Positions 53,780 to 63,369 of a stretch of DNA of 64,000 nt are shown here, one piece after another. The position numbers and the translations under genes were made by a program. This DNA comes from an uncultured Ruegeria sp. Its GTDB lineage: Bacteria; Pseudomonadota; Alphaproteobacteria; Rhodobacterales; Rhodobacteraceae. The DNA lies in NCBI RefSeq assembly GCF_947497005.1, contig NZ_CANMFF010000001.1, positions 1 to 64,000 on the forward strand, in the 5' to 3' direction. The stretch's first letter is position 1, and every line of letters starts with the position of its first letter. The notes below the pieces were generated by a model. That model did no database searches and had not been told where the DNA came from. It saw only the letters and a program-made list of their open reading frames with translations.

Positions 53780-54105
53780 GGGGCTGTCGGCATCTCGGAT
53801 CAGTTTGGTCGCGACATTTGTATAATGTGCGGGTGCGCTCACCTCTTCGGCGTTGAACGTCACTGGATGTTTCTTGGTTCTGTACGGAAGTGCAGGCATT
53901 TCTTCGTCTCCGGTCGCTTGCCTCGCGGGTCGAAATGGAAACGCAGCCCAATAAGCCACATGTTGTAAGTCGATGGCGCAACCTTCGTGTTCACCATATA
54001 AAGCCGGTAGGCGCGCAAGTCATCGGCGGTCGCGGTGTCCGGTGATCGACCAATAAACTCGACAAGATATCGAATCGACCGGTTGTGGGCATTCCGTGAA
54101 CTCAC
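53780..54105 (-). pseudogene. Fragment of IS91-type/tyrosine recombinase
   Basis: The frame starting at 54105 reads SIRYLVEFIGRSPDTATADD, then LRAYRLYMVNT and PSTYNMWLIGLRFHF, the N-terminal core-binding domain of IS91-associated tyrosine recombinases. It breaks after FRTEPRN; the continuing sequence KKHPVTFNAEEVSAPA (next catalytic-domain segment) lies in another frame, implying a frameshift, and homology ends soon after. No catalytic residues are seen. It is a decayed recombinase. Confidence 0.6.
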
Positions 54106-54173
54106 CCAGCCATTGATTCGATATCTTCGATCATCCGCTATTGCAGCGGGTTTGCGTTGCCCGAAAAGCAGAT

Positions 54174-54480
54174 CTACCCCTGCCCCCGCACCAGCACATC
54201 CAGCATGCCCGAGATATCTTCGATCTCTTCCGCAATCACATGGGTCACCGAATGCGCCCGCTGCATCCGACCTGTCACCTTCAGCAACCGCCCGGAAATC
54301 ACTGCACGGCGAAATTGCTCGTAGATCTTGCGCCAGACCACCACGTTCACGATCCCGGTCTCATCTTCAAGCGTCAGAAAAATCACCCCCTTGGCCGTCC
54401 CCGGCCTCTGTCGCAGAATGACCAGCCCGGCCACAGCCAATCGCGCGCCCTCGGGCGGTGCGTTCAGCAGGCTGGACGGC
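54174..54480 (-). pseudogene. dnaE2: Orphan 3' fragment of dnaE2 (imuC)
   Basis: The frame ends with RLAVAGLVILRQRPGTAKG, VIFLTLEDETGIVNVVVWRK, LLKVTGRMQRAHSVTHVIAE and EIEDISGMLDVLVRG, which is the C-terminal OB domain of the error-prone polymerase DnaE2 (ImuC). The other 950-odd residues are absent: upstream sequence switches to the ferredoxin promoter region. The gene was therefore cut by a deletion. No full dnaE2, imuA or imuB is in the window. Confidence 0.8.
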
Positions 54481-54606
54481 AGGCAAGACGGCGGTCGTGG
54501 CCAGTCCCGGTTTGAAACCGCAGGGCGAACAGGAGCAATAATCATGAGAACAAAAATAGAACATGTAACAGGAAAGTCCAGACATGGCGCACGGAGTCGC
54601 AAATGA

Positions 54607-54995
<389 letters not shown>

Positions 54996-54996
<1 letters not shown>

Positions 54997-55718
54997 TGCC
55001 AGTTGGGCGGGTCGCAATGGTGGCAATCGCGGTCAGCATTTGCCCCATTACGGCTAAATCTCAACAACCTTGGGAATACGAGCCACTGATTTCGGCGAAA
55101 TACTCTCAACCTACCGCCCGCTACCCACACTGGGTCCTTGGCGACCAAATCGAATACGGCGCTCTTGAGCTTCAATACGCACCCGGATGGGCTAAGTATA
55201 CGATTCAACTGCCCGAAGAGCGAGTCTTTGAAGATCTGAAACCCCGCCTTGTCGATGTCGACGCAAACGGCAAATACGAGGCAATGGTCGTCGAAAGCCA
55301 TCGCGACAAAGGTGCAAGGCTCGCAATCTACAACGGTGGAGGCCTTGTCGCCGCCACTCCATATATTGGCACCCGATTCCGCTGGCTGGCCCCAGTCGGA
55401 GCTGCCGATCTGGATGGCGACGGCCACATAGAAATCGCCTATATCGACCGCCCTCACCTGGCCAAAACCTTGCGTATCTGGCGCTTCAAAGACGGTGATC
55501 TGACCGAGATCGCGGTACTGCCCGGTTTGACCAACCACAAGATCGGTGAGGATTTTATCTCCGGCGGGTTACGTGATTGCGAAGGCCCCCCTGAACTAAT
55601 CCTCGCCAGCGCCGACTGGGCACGGATCATTAGTGTTTCCTATCAGGATAGCTGGCACATGACCGACCTTGGCCCGCTCAAACGTCGCGACAATCTCGCA
55701 TCAGCGCTGAAGTGCTGA
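54996..55718 (+). CDS. Secreted FG-GAP/VCBS-repeat protein
   Basis: This 240-aa protein has an N-terminal signal peptide (VAMVAIAVSICPITA) and blades resembling FG-GAP repeats, the clearest being VGAADLDGDGHIEIAYID near residue 140 with Ca-binding Asp, and RLVDVDANGKYEAMVVE. It probably binds ligand or polysaccharide outside the cytoplasm; partner unknown. It is translationally coupled to the ferredoxin gene, which is unusual for a periplasmic protein. Confidence 0.85.
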
Positions 55719-55736
55719 TCCCATCTTCATCTGGCT

Positions 55737-55784
55737 AAAAATACCTTGGGGGTGAGGCCGCGAGGCCGAGGGGGCAAGGCCCCC
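55737..55784. repeat. REP-like intergenic repeat copy A
   Basis: AAAAATACCTTGGGGGTGAG followed by GGGGGCAAGGCCCCC lies between the FG-GAP gene and purD. It shares AAATACCTT(n)GGGGG and a GGGGGC/GCCCCC hairpin with a second copy at 61660-61700. I recall similar intergenic repeats in Roseobacter genomes; it may also serve as a terminator for the convergent genes. Confidence 0.6.
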
Positions 55785-55798
55785 TACCAACCCAAAGA

Positions 55799-57061
55799 TC
55801 AAAGCGCCCGCCACCCGATATCCCGACGATAAAACCCGTCCGGCCAGTCAATAGCATCGACCATCGCGTAAGCCTGATCCCGTGCATTCTGCAGGGTTTC
55901 TCCGCGCACGGTTACGTTCAGGACACGCCCGCCCGAGGCCACAACCTGCCCTTCCACAGCCTTAGTTCCCGCGTGGAATACCATGTTTCGGCTGTCTTCA
56001 GGCAGCGCGTCCAACCCTTTGATTGCGGTGTCTTTCTCATATGAACCAGGATAGCCATTGGCTGCCATCACGACGGTGATGGCATGGTCATCTGCCCAAT
56101 TCACACGCATATCACCCAATCTGCCTTCGGCAGCAGCGTGCATCAGATCCATCGCCTGCGCACCCAAACGCATCATCAACACCTGGCATTCCGGGTCACC
56201 AAAGCGGACGTTGTATTCAACCAGCCTTGGCTGCCCGTCCTTGATCATCAGCCCCGCATAGAGAACACCCTGAAACGGAGTGTCCCTGCGCTTCATCTCG
56301 GCGATCGTAGGGCGCACGATTTCTTCCATCGCACGGGCTTCAACCTCTTCACTCAGGATCGGTGCGGGGGAATACGCACCCATCCCACCGGTATTCAGGC
56401 CTGTATCCCCTTCTCCGACGCGCTTGTGATCTTGCGCAGTTCCGATGGACAAGATGTCCTCTCCATCGCACAGAACGAACAAAGACGCTTCCTCGCCATC
56501 CATGAACTCTTCGATGACAACCTCGGTCCCCGCGCCGCCAAAAGCACCGCCGAACATATCGTCAATCGCGTCCAGTGCGGTCTCTCCATCCATCGCTACG
56601 ATCACGCCCTTACCGGCGGCCAGACCATCAGCCTTGACCACAATTGGCGCTCCCTGTTCCCGGATATAGGCCTTGGCGGGCTCGGCCTCGGTGAACCGGG
56701 CATAGGCTGCGGTGGGGGCATTCGCCGCATCGCAGATTTCCTTGGTAAAACTTTTCGACGCTTCCAGCCGGGCTGCTGCCGCAGATGGCCCAAAAACCAG
56801 CACCCCGGCCTCGCGCAGACGATCGGCCACGCCGGCGGCCAAAGGTGCCTCGGGTCCGACGATCACGAAGTCAATCGCGTTTTCTTCTGCAAAGCTGACG
56901 ACCGCCCCGCCGTTTTCGATATCCAACGCGGCACAGTCGGCGATCTGAGCGATCCCTGCATTCCCCGGCGCCACGATCAGGCGGTCGCACTTGGGATTTT
57001 GCAGTACCGCCCAGGCCAGGCTGTGTTCGCGCCCGCCGCTGCCGAGAATGAGGATGTTCAT
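55799..57061 (-). CDS. purD: Phosphoribosylamine-glycine ligase
   Basis: This 420-aa ATP-grasp enzyme joins glycine to phosphoribosylamine in purine synthesis. Signatures are [19 protein letters not shown] at the start, [36 protein letters not shown] and [19 protein letters not shown]. The ATG at 57061 follows GGAG by seven bases; the frame extends upstream into the xseA promoter region. It is divergent from xseA. Confidence 0.97.
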   Translation of the reverse strand: MNILILGSGGREHSLAWAVLQNPKCDRLIVAPGNAGIAQIADCAALDIENGGAVVSFAEENAIDFVIVGPEAPLAAGVADRLREAGVLVFGPSAAAARLEASKSFTKEICDAANAPTAAYARFTEAEPAKAYIREQGAPIVVKADGLAAGKGVIVAMDGETALDAIDDMFGGAFGGAGTEVVIEEFMDGEEASLFVLCDGEDILSIGTAQDHKRVGEGDTGLNTGGMGAYSPAPILSEEVEARAMEEIVRPTIAEMKRRDTPFQGVLYAGLMIKDGQPRLVEYNVRFGDPECQVLMMRLGAQAMDLMHAAAEGRLGDMRVNWADDHAITVVMAANGYPGSYEKDTAIKGLDALPEDSRNMVFHAGTKAVEGQVVASGGRVLNVTVRGETLQNARDQAYAMVDAIDWPDGFYRRDIGWRAL

Positions 57062-57136
57062 GAATGCGCTCCGATCTGCTTGGCCTTGCCTGCGCGGCGT
57101 TCTAAGCTGGGTGAGCATTTGAAACAAGGCGCTGAA

Positions 57137-58621
57137 ATGTCCGACCTGCTTGATGACCCGATTCCGGGTCAAAATACCCCTGAATACACGGTTTCCGAGA
57201 TCTCGGGCGAGGTTAAGCAGACGCTTGAAGGCTCATTCGGACGAATCCGTGTGCGTGGTGAAGTCGGGCGCGTGTTCAAAGCACGGTCTGGCCACCTGTA
57301 TTACGACATCAAAGATGACCGGAATGTGCTGGCCTGCACGACGTGGAAAGGACAAGTTTCCGGCTTGTCTGTTGTGCCCGAGGAAGGGTTGGAGGTTGTC
57401 GTTACCGGTCGCCTTACCGCTTTTGGCGCGCAATCGAAATACAACCTGAATGTCGATGAAGTCTCTGTCGCTGGCCAGGGCGCGCTGATGGCGTTGCTGG
57501 AAAAGCGCAAGAAGCAACTGGAATCCGAAGGCCTGTTTGCGCCCGAGCGTAAGAAGCCATTGCCATACTTGCCGCAAGTCATTGGCGTGGTCACGTCCCC
57601 TTCCGGAGCGGTGATCCGCGATATTCTGCACCGTCTGCGGGACCGATTTCCGCGCAAAGTACTGATCTGGCCTGTAGCCGTGCAAGGGGCAAACTGCGCG
57701 CCGGAAGTTGCCCACGCCATCAATGGTTTCAACCAGTTGACACCCGGCGGTGCATTGCCGCGGCCTGATCTGATCATCGTGGCTCGTGGCGGCGGGTCCA
57801 TCGAAGATCTCTGGGGTTTTAACGAAGAGATTGTCGCGCGCGCTACTTCCGCATCGGACATACCGCTGATCTCGGCTGTTGGGCACGAAACCGATACCAC
57901 CCTGATTGATTTCGTCTCGGACCAGCGCGCGCCAACACCCACCGCGGCCGCCGAACTGGCGGTCCCGGTCCGGATGGAACTGCTCGCTTGGACCGGAGAG
58001 CAACGTGCCCGCCTGTCGCGCGCTGCATCTGACGCCGTACAACGCCGAATGCAAAGGCTGCGCGATCTGTCCCGCGCCCTGCCACGTCCGGACAGCCTGT
58101 TGAACACTCCGCGTCAACGGCTTGATTTAATTGCAGATCGCTTAACACCAGCCTTGACACGTGGAGTGCAAAACCGCCGCCTGCAAGTGGTGGAACTGTC
58201 TGCGCATCTGCGCCCCTCAACTCTGCGCGGCCTGGTAACAACACGGCAGGAATCACTCCGCAACCTGTCCTCACGCCTATCCCTGCGTCCTATCCAACGA
58301 GAGATCGACCAGCAGCGGCAAAACCTCACCCGGCTTGGCGACCGGATGAACACGGCGCAGACCACGAGGCTGGATCGCCTGCAGCAACAGCTGGAGGCGA
58401 CTGACCGCTTGCGTGAAACTCTCAGCTACAAAGCCACACTGAAACGCGGATACGCCGTCGTCCGTGCGGACGGGGATGTGATCACGACCAAAGTTCAGGC
58501 TGCAAAACAATCTGCACTGGAAATCGAATTCGCCGATGGCATTCTCAGCACCGGAGCAGCCGCAAAAACATCGCCCAAAAAGCCCAAACCGGACGCCCCG
58601 GATCAGGGATCGCTGTTCTAA
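57137..58621 (+). CDS. xseA: Exodeoxyribonuclease VII large subunit
   Basis: This 494-aa nuclease subunit has an N-terminal OB fold (YTVSEISGEVKQTLEGSFG, VRGEVGRVFKARSGHLYYD), the catalytic core (PQVIGVVTSPSGAVIRDIL, IIVARGGGSIEDLWGFNEE, ISAVGHETDTTLIDFVSD) and a long coiled-coil C-terminus. With XseB it degrades single-stranded DNA. The ATG at 57137 has AAGG upstream; an in-frame open stretch reaching back to 56084 is antisense to purD and rejected. The small subunit xseB is not adjacent. Confidence 0.97.
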   Translation: MSDLLDDPIPGQNTPEYTVSEISGEVKQTLEGSFGRIRVRGEVGRVFKARSGHLYYDIKDDRNVLACTTWKGQVSGLSVVPEEGLEVVVTGRLTAFGAQSKYNLNVDEVSVAGQGALMALLEKRKKQLESEGLFAPERKKPLPYLPQVIGVVTSPSGAVIRDILHRLRDRFPRKVLIWPVAVQGANCAPEVAHAINGFNQLTPGGALPRPDLIIVARGGGSIEDLWGFNEEIVARATSASDIPLISAVGHETDTTLIDFVSDQRAPTPTAAAELAVPVRMELLAWTGEQRARLSRAASDAVQRRMQRLRDLSRALPRPDSLLNTPRQRLDLIADRLTPALTRGVQNRRLQVVELSAHLRPSTLRGLVTTRQESLRNLSSRLSLRPIQREIDQQRQNLTRLGDRMNTAQTTRLDRLQQQLEATDRLRETLSYKATLKRGYAVVRADGDVITTKVQAAKQSALEIEFADGILSTGAAAKTSPKKPKPDAPDQGSLF

Positions 58622-58624
58622 GCC

Positions 58625-59266
58625 ATGCTGACCATCTGGGGCCGCAAAACGTCATCGAATGTTCAGGCCCTGATGTGGTGCGTCGGTGAGCTGGCGCTGG
58701 ATTTTCAGCGTCATGATGTGGGGCACAGGTTCGGAGGGTTGAACACTGATGCCTTTCGCAAACTGAACCCAAACGGCACGATCCCTGTGATACAGGATGA
58801 CACGTTGCCCCCGCTATGGGAGACAGCCGCGATCCTGCGGTACCTGGCCAAAACATACGGTGAGGATGAATTTTGGCCTCGCAATCCGATCCAGCAAGCC
58901 GAAGTGGACAAATGGGCAGAATGGGCCAAGATCAATATCGCGATGGCGTTCACAGTGCCGGTGTTCTGGCAGGTTGTGCGGACATCTCAGGCAGAACGCG
59001 ACCAGCAAGCAGTCAAAAATGCCGTCACGGCTTTGGAAAGCAAGTTGGCAATTGCCGATGCACAGCTATCTGAACACACATTCCTATGTGGCTCCTGCCT
59101 GACCTTGGCCGATATCCAGCTGGGGCACATCCTCTATCGCTACTACAACATCGAGATTTCCCGCACATCGCTGCCTAATCTGCGCCGATATTACGAAAGG
59201 CTGGCAGACAGGGCAGCTTACCGAAACCATGTGATGATCAGCTATGACGAGCTGCGAGCCGGGTAA
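58625..59266 (+). CDS. Glutathione S-transferase
   Basis: This 213-aa GST has an N-terminal RKTSSNVQALMWCVGELAL, NPNGTIPVIQDD and WETAAILRYLAKTYG, where the binding-site Ser is replaced by Thr in ETAAILRYL, and a helical C-terminal domain with CLTLADIQLGHILYRYYNIE. It starts 3 bp after the xseA stop and is probably cotranscribed. Its substrate is unknown. Confidence 0.92.
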   Translation: MLTIWGRKTSSNVQALMWCVGELALDFQRHDVGHRFGGLNTDAFRKLNPNGTIPVIQDDTLPPLWETAAILRYLAKTYGEDEFWPRNPIQQAEVDKWAEWAKINIAMAFTVPVFWQVVRTSQAERDQQAVKNAVTALESKLAIADAQLSEHTFLCGSCLTLADIQLGHILYRYYNIEISRTSLPNLRRYYERLADRAAYRNHVMISYDELRAG

Positions 59267-59662
59267 TCAAACGCCAACATCGGGTCCGTAGCACACCATG
59301 TCTTCCCCAAGGTCTTCCGCCTCGTACAACTCGGTCGCTTGGGAATTGCCTTCAAACTGCGCGATCAGACCGCCACCGGATTGTGTAAAGACCCAGCATT
59401 GCGGATCCAACCTGTCTTCATAGACAAAGCAAATCTGATCGTCCCGCTGATACCAGATCCCTTCCTTGCAATTCCCGTCAAGAAAAGACCAGATCACGCG
59501 ACGGTTCGGAAGGTACCGCTCAACACCATAAACTTGCCCTTCAAGCCCGTAGAACAGTGTTTTCCCCTGCGTGTACTTGTCGAATTCCGAGCCAGACAAA
59601 GGAGACTGGGCCGCAACGGAATGCGCACAAAAGCTTGCGAGAATCATCCAATACCTGAGCAT
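59267..59662 (-). CDS. Periplasmic hypothetical protein, 131 aa
   Basis: A short signal peptide (MLRYWMILASFCAHSVAAQ) precedes a compact domain with three cysteines (DGNCKEGIW, DDQICFVYED, LDPQCWVFTQ) and a fourth at DMVCYGPDV, probably forming disulfides. The pattern resembles small secreted Rhodobacterales proteins, but I do not recognise a family. It is convergent with the GST gene with no gap. GGGGG lies before the ATG. Confidence 0.8.
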   Translation of the reverse strand: MLRYWMILASFCAHSVAAQSPLSGSEFDKYTQGKTLFYGLEGQVYGVERYLPNRRVIWSFLDGNCKEGIWYQRDDQICFVYEDRLDPQCWVFTQSGGGLIAQFEGNSQATELYEAEDLGEDMVCYGPDVGV

Positions 59663-59802
59663 GCCCCCATTTTGTCAGAAGCATTCCGGACACGCCATTC
59701 ACCCTTTGAACCAAGGTCATCACAAGATGCTTAACTCAACGTAAGCGGTTGATTTCACGCTACACCCCGGATGTGATAATTCTGAAAACGCACGGAGATG
59801 AC

Positions 59803-60441
59803 ATGACAACCGCACTATTCTGGATCGCCCTTTGCTGCGCTATGAGTTATCTTCCTCTCACCGCTCGACCCGCCGGTTCTTTGCGCACTGCACTGAAAAC
59901 CGCTTCCGTTGCCATACTGGCAGTTATTGCCTTCCTGCTAGGCGGACCTTGGTTGCTGGTTCTCGCACTTGTTTTATGTGCGTCAGGTGACGCTCTGTTG
60001 TCGCGCGAAACAGATGCCACATTCATGATTGGCATCGCCGCTTTTGCCGCCGGGCACCTGGCCTATATTGCTCTGTTCCTGTCTCATCCAGCCAGTTCCG
60101 TTGACCAAATCTGGAATGCGCCCGCGATTGTATGGTCTTTGGTCGTTCTGGGTATCATCATGGCCACATTGCTTGCGCCCCGCGCCGGAGATCTGAAAGG
60201 GCCGGTTCTGGCCTATATCCCCATCATACTTGGGATGGGGGTCACTGTTCTGGCTCTGCCGGATGCGGGCTCCTTACGTTGGGCATTTCCTGCCGCCATT
60301 GCCTTCATCGCCTCTGACTTGATTCTAGCGACCGAAAAATTCCTATTGCCGCCAAACCATCCTGCCCTCAAGGCGACACCCTATCTGGTCTGGCCTCTCT
60401 ACTGGGGGGCACAGCTTGGCTTTGTCGTCGCGTTTGCGTGA
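59803..60441 (+). CDS. Lysoplasmalogenase / YhhN family membrane protein
   Basis: This 212-aa protein has eight or so hydrophobic spans and YhhN-TMEM86 family features: LCASGDALLSRE, FAAGHLAYIALFL, AYIPIILGMGVTVLAL and AAIAFIASDLILATEKF. TMEM86 enzymes hydrolyse lysoplasmalogens; bacterial members are poorly defined. GGAG precedes the ATG at 59803; the open frame reaches back to 59749. Confidence 0.9.
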   Translation: MTTALFWIALCCAMSYLPLTARPAGSLRTALKTASVAILAVIAFLLGGPWLLVLALVLCASGDALLSRETDATFMIGIAAFAAGHLAYIALFLSHPASSVDQIWNAPAIVWSLVVLGIIMATLLAPRAGDLKGPVLAYIPIILGMGVTVLALPDAGSLRWAFPAAIAFIASDLILATEKFLLPPNHPALKATPYLVWPLYWGAQLGFVVAFA

Positions 60442-60499
60442 CCCTTTGCAACTGCCGCAAATCCGCATTAGGTGAGGGGAACACCTGCGGAGACCAAAA

Positions 60500-61639
60500 A
60501 TGGCGTTTTTCTCAAAGCTAAAGGACAAGCTGTTCAAATCCTCATCTCGTCTCGAAGAGGGGCTGGAAGCCATCGTCGAAGATGGCGGCGAGGAAACGGC
60601 GTCTCCGGACCCGGTGATCCCAGAACCACAGCCCGAGCCGCAACCCGTCCCCGAAATCCCGGACCCTGCCCCGGCGCCGCAACCGGTTGAACCGCCCGCG
60701 CCGATCCCGGCCGACCCCACGCCGGTCGCCCCACCGCCGGAAATCCCTGAATCCAAAGGTATCCTTAACCGCCTGTTCAACCGCGGCACCGCAACTGAAA
60801 TGCGCCGCACGCTGGATGACGACATGCTGGAACAGCTCGAAGAGCTGCTGATCGCCTCTGACATGGGCGTCGATACGGCCCTACGCGTCACTTCCAACAT
60901 GGCCGAGGGGCGTTTTGGCCGCAAACTGTCGACCTCAGAGATCAAACAACTGCTGGCGCAAGAGGTGGCCCGTGTGATGGAGCCCGTTGCCAAACCTTTG
61001 CCGATCTACCCCAAACGGCCGCAGGTGGTGCTGGTCGTCGGCGTTAACGGTTCGGGTAAGACTACAACCATCGGCAAGCTGGCCAGCCAGTTCAAAGCAG
61101 CTGGCAAAAAGGTAGTCATCGCTGCCGGTGACACCTTCCGCGCCGCCGCTGTTGAACAATTGCAGGTTTGGGGCGATCGCGCCGGAGTTCCGGTTCTGAC
61201 AGCACCGGAAGGCTCGGATCCGGCCAGTCTGGCTTTCGATGCTCTAACCCGCGCGCAAGCAGAGGGCGCCGATCTGCTGATGATCGATACTGCCGGTCGG
61301 CTGCAAAACCGTGCCGACCTGATGGAAGAACTGGCCAAGATCGTCCGTGTTATCCGCAAGGTTGATGACACCGCTCCGCACAACACCTTGCTGGTCCTCG
61401 ACGCCACAACCGGTCAAAACGCGCTGAGCCAGGTGGAGACGTTCCGGAAACTGGCAGATGTTTCGGGCCTCGTCATGACCAAGCTGGACGGCACAGCCAA
61501 AGGAGGTGTTCTGGTGGCCTTGGCAGACAAGTTTGGCCTGCCCATCCATGCAATTGGCGTCGGCGAACAGATCGATGACCTCGCCCCTTTCGACCCCGAA
61601 GAATTCGCCGCCGCCCTGACCGGCCTCGAAAAAGGCTGA
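60500..61639 (+). CDS. ftsY: Signal recognition particle receptor
   Basis: FtsY docks SRP-ribosome complexes at the membrane. The 379-aa protein begins with an amphipathic MAFFSKLKDKLFKSSSRLEE, followed by an acidic, Pro-rich A region (about 35-85), then the NG domain: GVNGSGKTTTIGKLASQF (P loop), DTFRAAAVEQLQVWG, LLMIDTAGRLQNRADLMEE, LDATTGQNALSQ and VMTKLDGTAKGGVLVALA. GGAG precedes the ATG. A REP-like repeat follows. Confidence 0.98.
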   Translation: MAFFSKLKDKLFKSSSRLEEGLEAIVEDGGEETASPDPVIPEPQPEPQPVPEIPDPAPAPQPVEPPAPIPADPTPVAPPPEIPESKGILNRLFNRGTATEMRRTLDDDMLEQLEELLIASDMGVDTALRVTSNMAEGRFGRKLSTSEIKQLLAQEVARVMEPVAKPLPIYPKRPQVVLVVGVNGSGKTTTIGKLASQFKAAGKKVVIAAGDTFRAAAVEQLQVWGDRAGVPVLTAPEGSDPASLAFDALTRAQAEGADLLMIDTAGRLQNRADLMEELAKIVRVIRKVDDTAPHNTLLVLDATTGQNALSQVETFRKLADVSGLVMTKLDGTAKGGVLVALADKFGLPIHAIGVGEQIDDLAPFDPEEFAAALTGLEKG

Positions 61640-61659
61640 TCCGCCGCTTCACCTTGCCC

Positions 61660-61700
61660 AAAATACCTTCGGGGGGTGTGGGGGGCAGACGGCCCCCCAC
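61660..61700. repeat. REP-like intergenic repeat copy B
   Basis: AAAATACCTTCGGGGGGTG and GGGGGGCAGACGGCCCCCC lie just after ftsY. It shares its core with the copy at 55737-55784. The hairpin GGGGGGC/GCCCCCC may also end ftsY transcription. Confidence 0.6.
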
Positions 61701-61729
61701 CCTCTCCGCCCCGCAAAAGGTCCGCGTAT

Positions 61730-62632
61730 TTGAGCGACTGGCTTATTTCTCTTGAAGGCACCGAAGCTGGACATCAACTGGCGCTGGCCTTGGCGTTGAT
61801 GGCCGCGTTCCTGCACGCCGTGTTCGGAGCGCTGCAGAAAGGTCGACACGACCCATGGCTTTCGCGAGGCGCCATTGACGCCTGTTATTGCCTGATGGCC
61901 GCCCCTTTCGCCTTCTTCGTGGTGCCCTGGCCCGAACCACATATGTGGCCGATCTTCGCCTTCGTCTGGTTGATCCACATCGCCTATAAAACCCTGCAAG
62001 CCATGGCCTACACCAAAGGCTCCTATACTGTCGTCTACCCGGTAGTGCGGGGCACTGGTCCGCTGTTTACTGTCATCGGTGCCTATCTTCTTTTTGGCGA
62101 AACATTCTCGGTCGTTCAATGGCTGGGCGTTGCCACCCTTCTGGCCGGGATATTCGGGCTGGCCGCCTATAATTTCAGGTTCCTCGAAACCAACCGGGAC
62201 ACATTGGGCATCGCGCTGACACTGGCGATCATCACAGGCCTGTTTGTGGCCCTCTACACTACGTATGACGCCTATGGCATACGCTCCACAGCCGACCCGT
62301 TCACCTTTCTGGCGTGGTTCTTCATGATTGATGGCGCAGCCATGCCAATTTATGCATTCCTACGGTGGCGCGCGATGGCGGACAGACCCACGCTTGGCCC
62401 GCTAGTGCTGCGGGGTCTTGCCGGCGGAATCATCGCTCCCTTGTCTTTTGGGTCGATCATGCTGGCCACACGGCTGGATAAGGTCGGTGAAGCCGCTGTT
62501 CTGCGCGAAACCTCAACCGTCTTTGCAGCGCTGATCGGCTGGCTTGTGCTAAAGGAAACCGTTGGTCCCAGGCGCGTTGCCTTGATGGCATTGATTGCAC
62601 TCGGCGCCGTAATAGTTGAAATGGGCGGATAA
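61730..62632 (+). CDS. EamA-family transporter
   Basis: This 300-aa protein has about ten spans in two EamA repeats, including AMAYTKGSYTVVYPVVRGT and VLRETSTVFAALIGWLVLKE. It is a DMT-type permease of unknown substrate. I choose a TTG at 61730 because AAGG lies nine bases upstream and the upstream in-frame ATG (61676) lies inside the repeat. It is followed 16 bp later by yciB, suggesting cotranscription. Confidence 0.88.
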   Translation: MSDWLISLEGTEAGHQLALALALMAAFLHAVFGALQKGRHDPWLSRGAIDACYCLMAAPFAFFVVPWPEPHMWPIFAFVWLIHIAYKTLQAMAYTKGSYTVVYPVVRGTGPLFTVIGAYLLFGETFSVVQWLGVATLLAGIFGLAAYNFRFLETNRDTLGIALTLAIITGLFVALYTTYDAYGIRSTADPFTFLAWFFMIDGAAMPIYAFLRWRAMADRPTLGPLVLRGLAGGIIAPLSFGSIMLATRLDKVGEAAVLRETSTVFAALIGWLVLKETVGPRRVALMALIALGAVIVEMGG

Positions 62633-62648
62633 GCAGCAGGAAGTACCG

Positions 62649-63251
62649 ATGACAGGCAAAAAAGATATCAACCCGTTTCTGAAGCAGGTTCTGGAACTTG
62701 GGCCCCCGCTGGCCTTCTTCTTTATCTATCTGCGCCTGCGCGATGACAGCTTTCAGATTGGCAGCACCGAGTATTCCGGGTTTATCGTCGCGACGATTGT
62801 CTTCGTCCCTCTGATGCTTGGGGCGATGGGCATCCTGTGGTACCTGACCGGCAAACTCAGCCGGATGCAGATCTTTACAGCCTTCATGGTTATCTTTTTC
62901 GGTGGCCTGACCGCATGGTTCAATGACGAGCGGTTCTTCAAGATGAAGACCACACTTGTCTACGGTCTGTTCGCCGTGATTCTCGGCATCGGTTTGCTGC
63001 AAAAGAAATCCTATCTGGCCTACGTGCTGGATGAGATGCTGCCGATGAAGCATGAAGGCTGGATGATCCTGACACGCCGCCTTTGCGCTTGCTTCGCCGT
63101 TCTGGCCGCTGCAAATGAGTTCGTCTGGCGCACCATGTCGACGGACCTGTGGGTCAAAATCGAGACCTTTGGTTTTCCCATTGCGTTGATGGCCTTCCTG
63201 ATGCTGCAATTCAGCATCCTGCAGCGGTATATGGAGGATCCGGAGCAATAA
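62649..63251 (+). CDS. yciB: Inner membrane septation-type protein YciB
   Basis: This 200-aa protein of the YciB/IspA family has five or six spans (ELGPPLAFFFIYLRL, LMLGAMGILWYLTGKL, VIFFGGLTAWFNDERFFKM, AAANEFVWRTMSTDLWV). Family members affect cell division and envelope integrity. GGAAG precedes the ATG at 62649. Here it follows an EamA gene; the ftsY-EamA-yciB order is a known alphaproteobacterial arrangement. Confidence 0.93.
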   Translation: MTGKKDINPFLKQVLELGPPLAFFFIYLRLRDDSFQIGSTEYSGFIVATIVFVPLMLGAMGILWYLTGKLSRMQIFTAFMVIFFGGLTAWFNDERFFKMKTTLVYGLFAVILGIGLLQKKSYLAYVLDEMLPMKHEGWMILTRRLCACFAVLAAANEFVWRTMSTDLWVKIETFGFPIALMAFLMLQFSILQRYMEDPEQ

Positions 63252-63369
63252 TAGCTGTTCTGACGACGGCCAGGCCCGCCAAAACAAACAAAATTCTTGG
63301 CTTGCGCGTCGAGCTATGGGAAGCTGTGCCACCACCCACACTCACACCTTGCCCAAGATCGGTGCACAC

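Noticed and set aside
56084..57136. In-frame upstream extension of xseA giving an 845-aa ORF
   Set aside because: It runs antisense through purD, has no family match and lacks support; xseA clearly begins at 57137.
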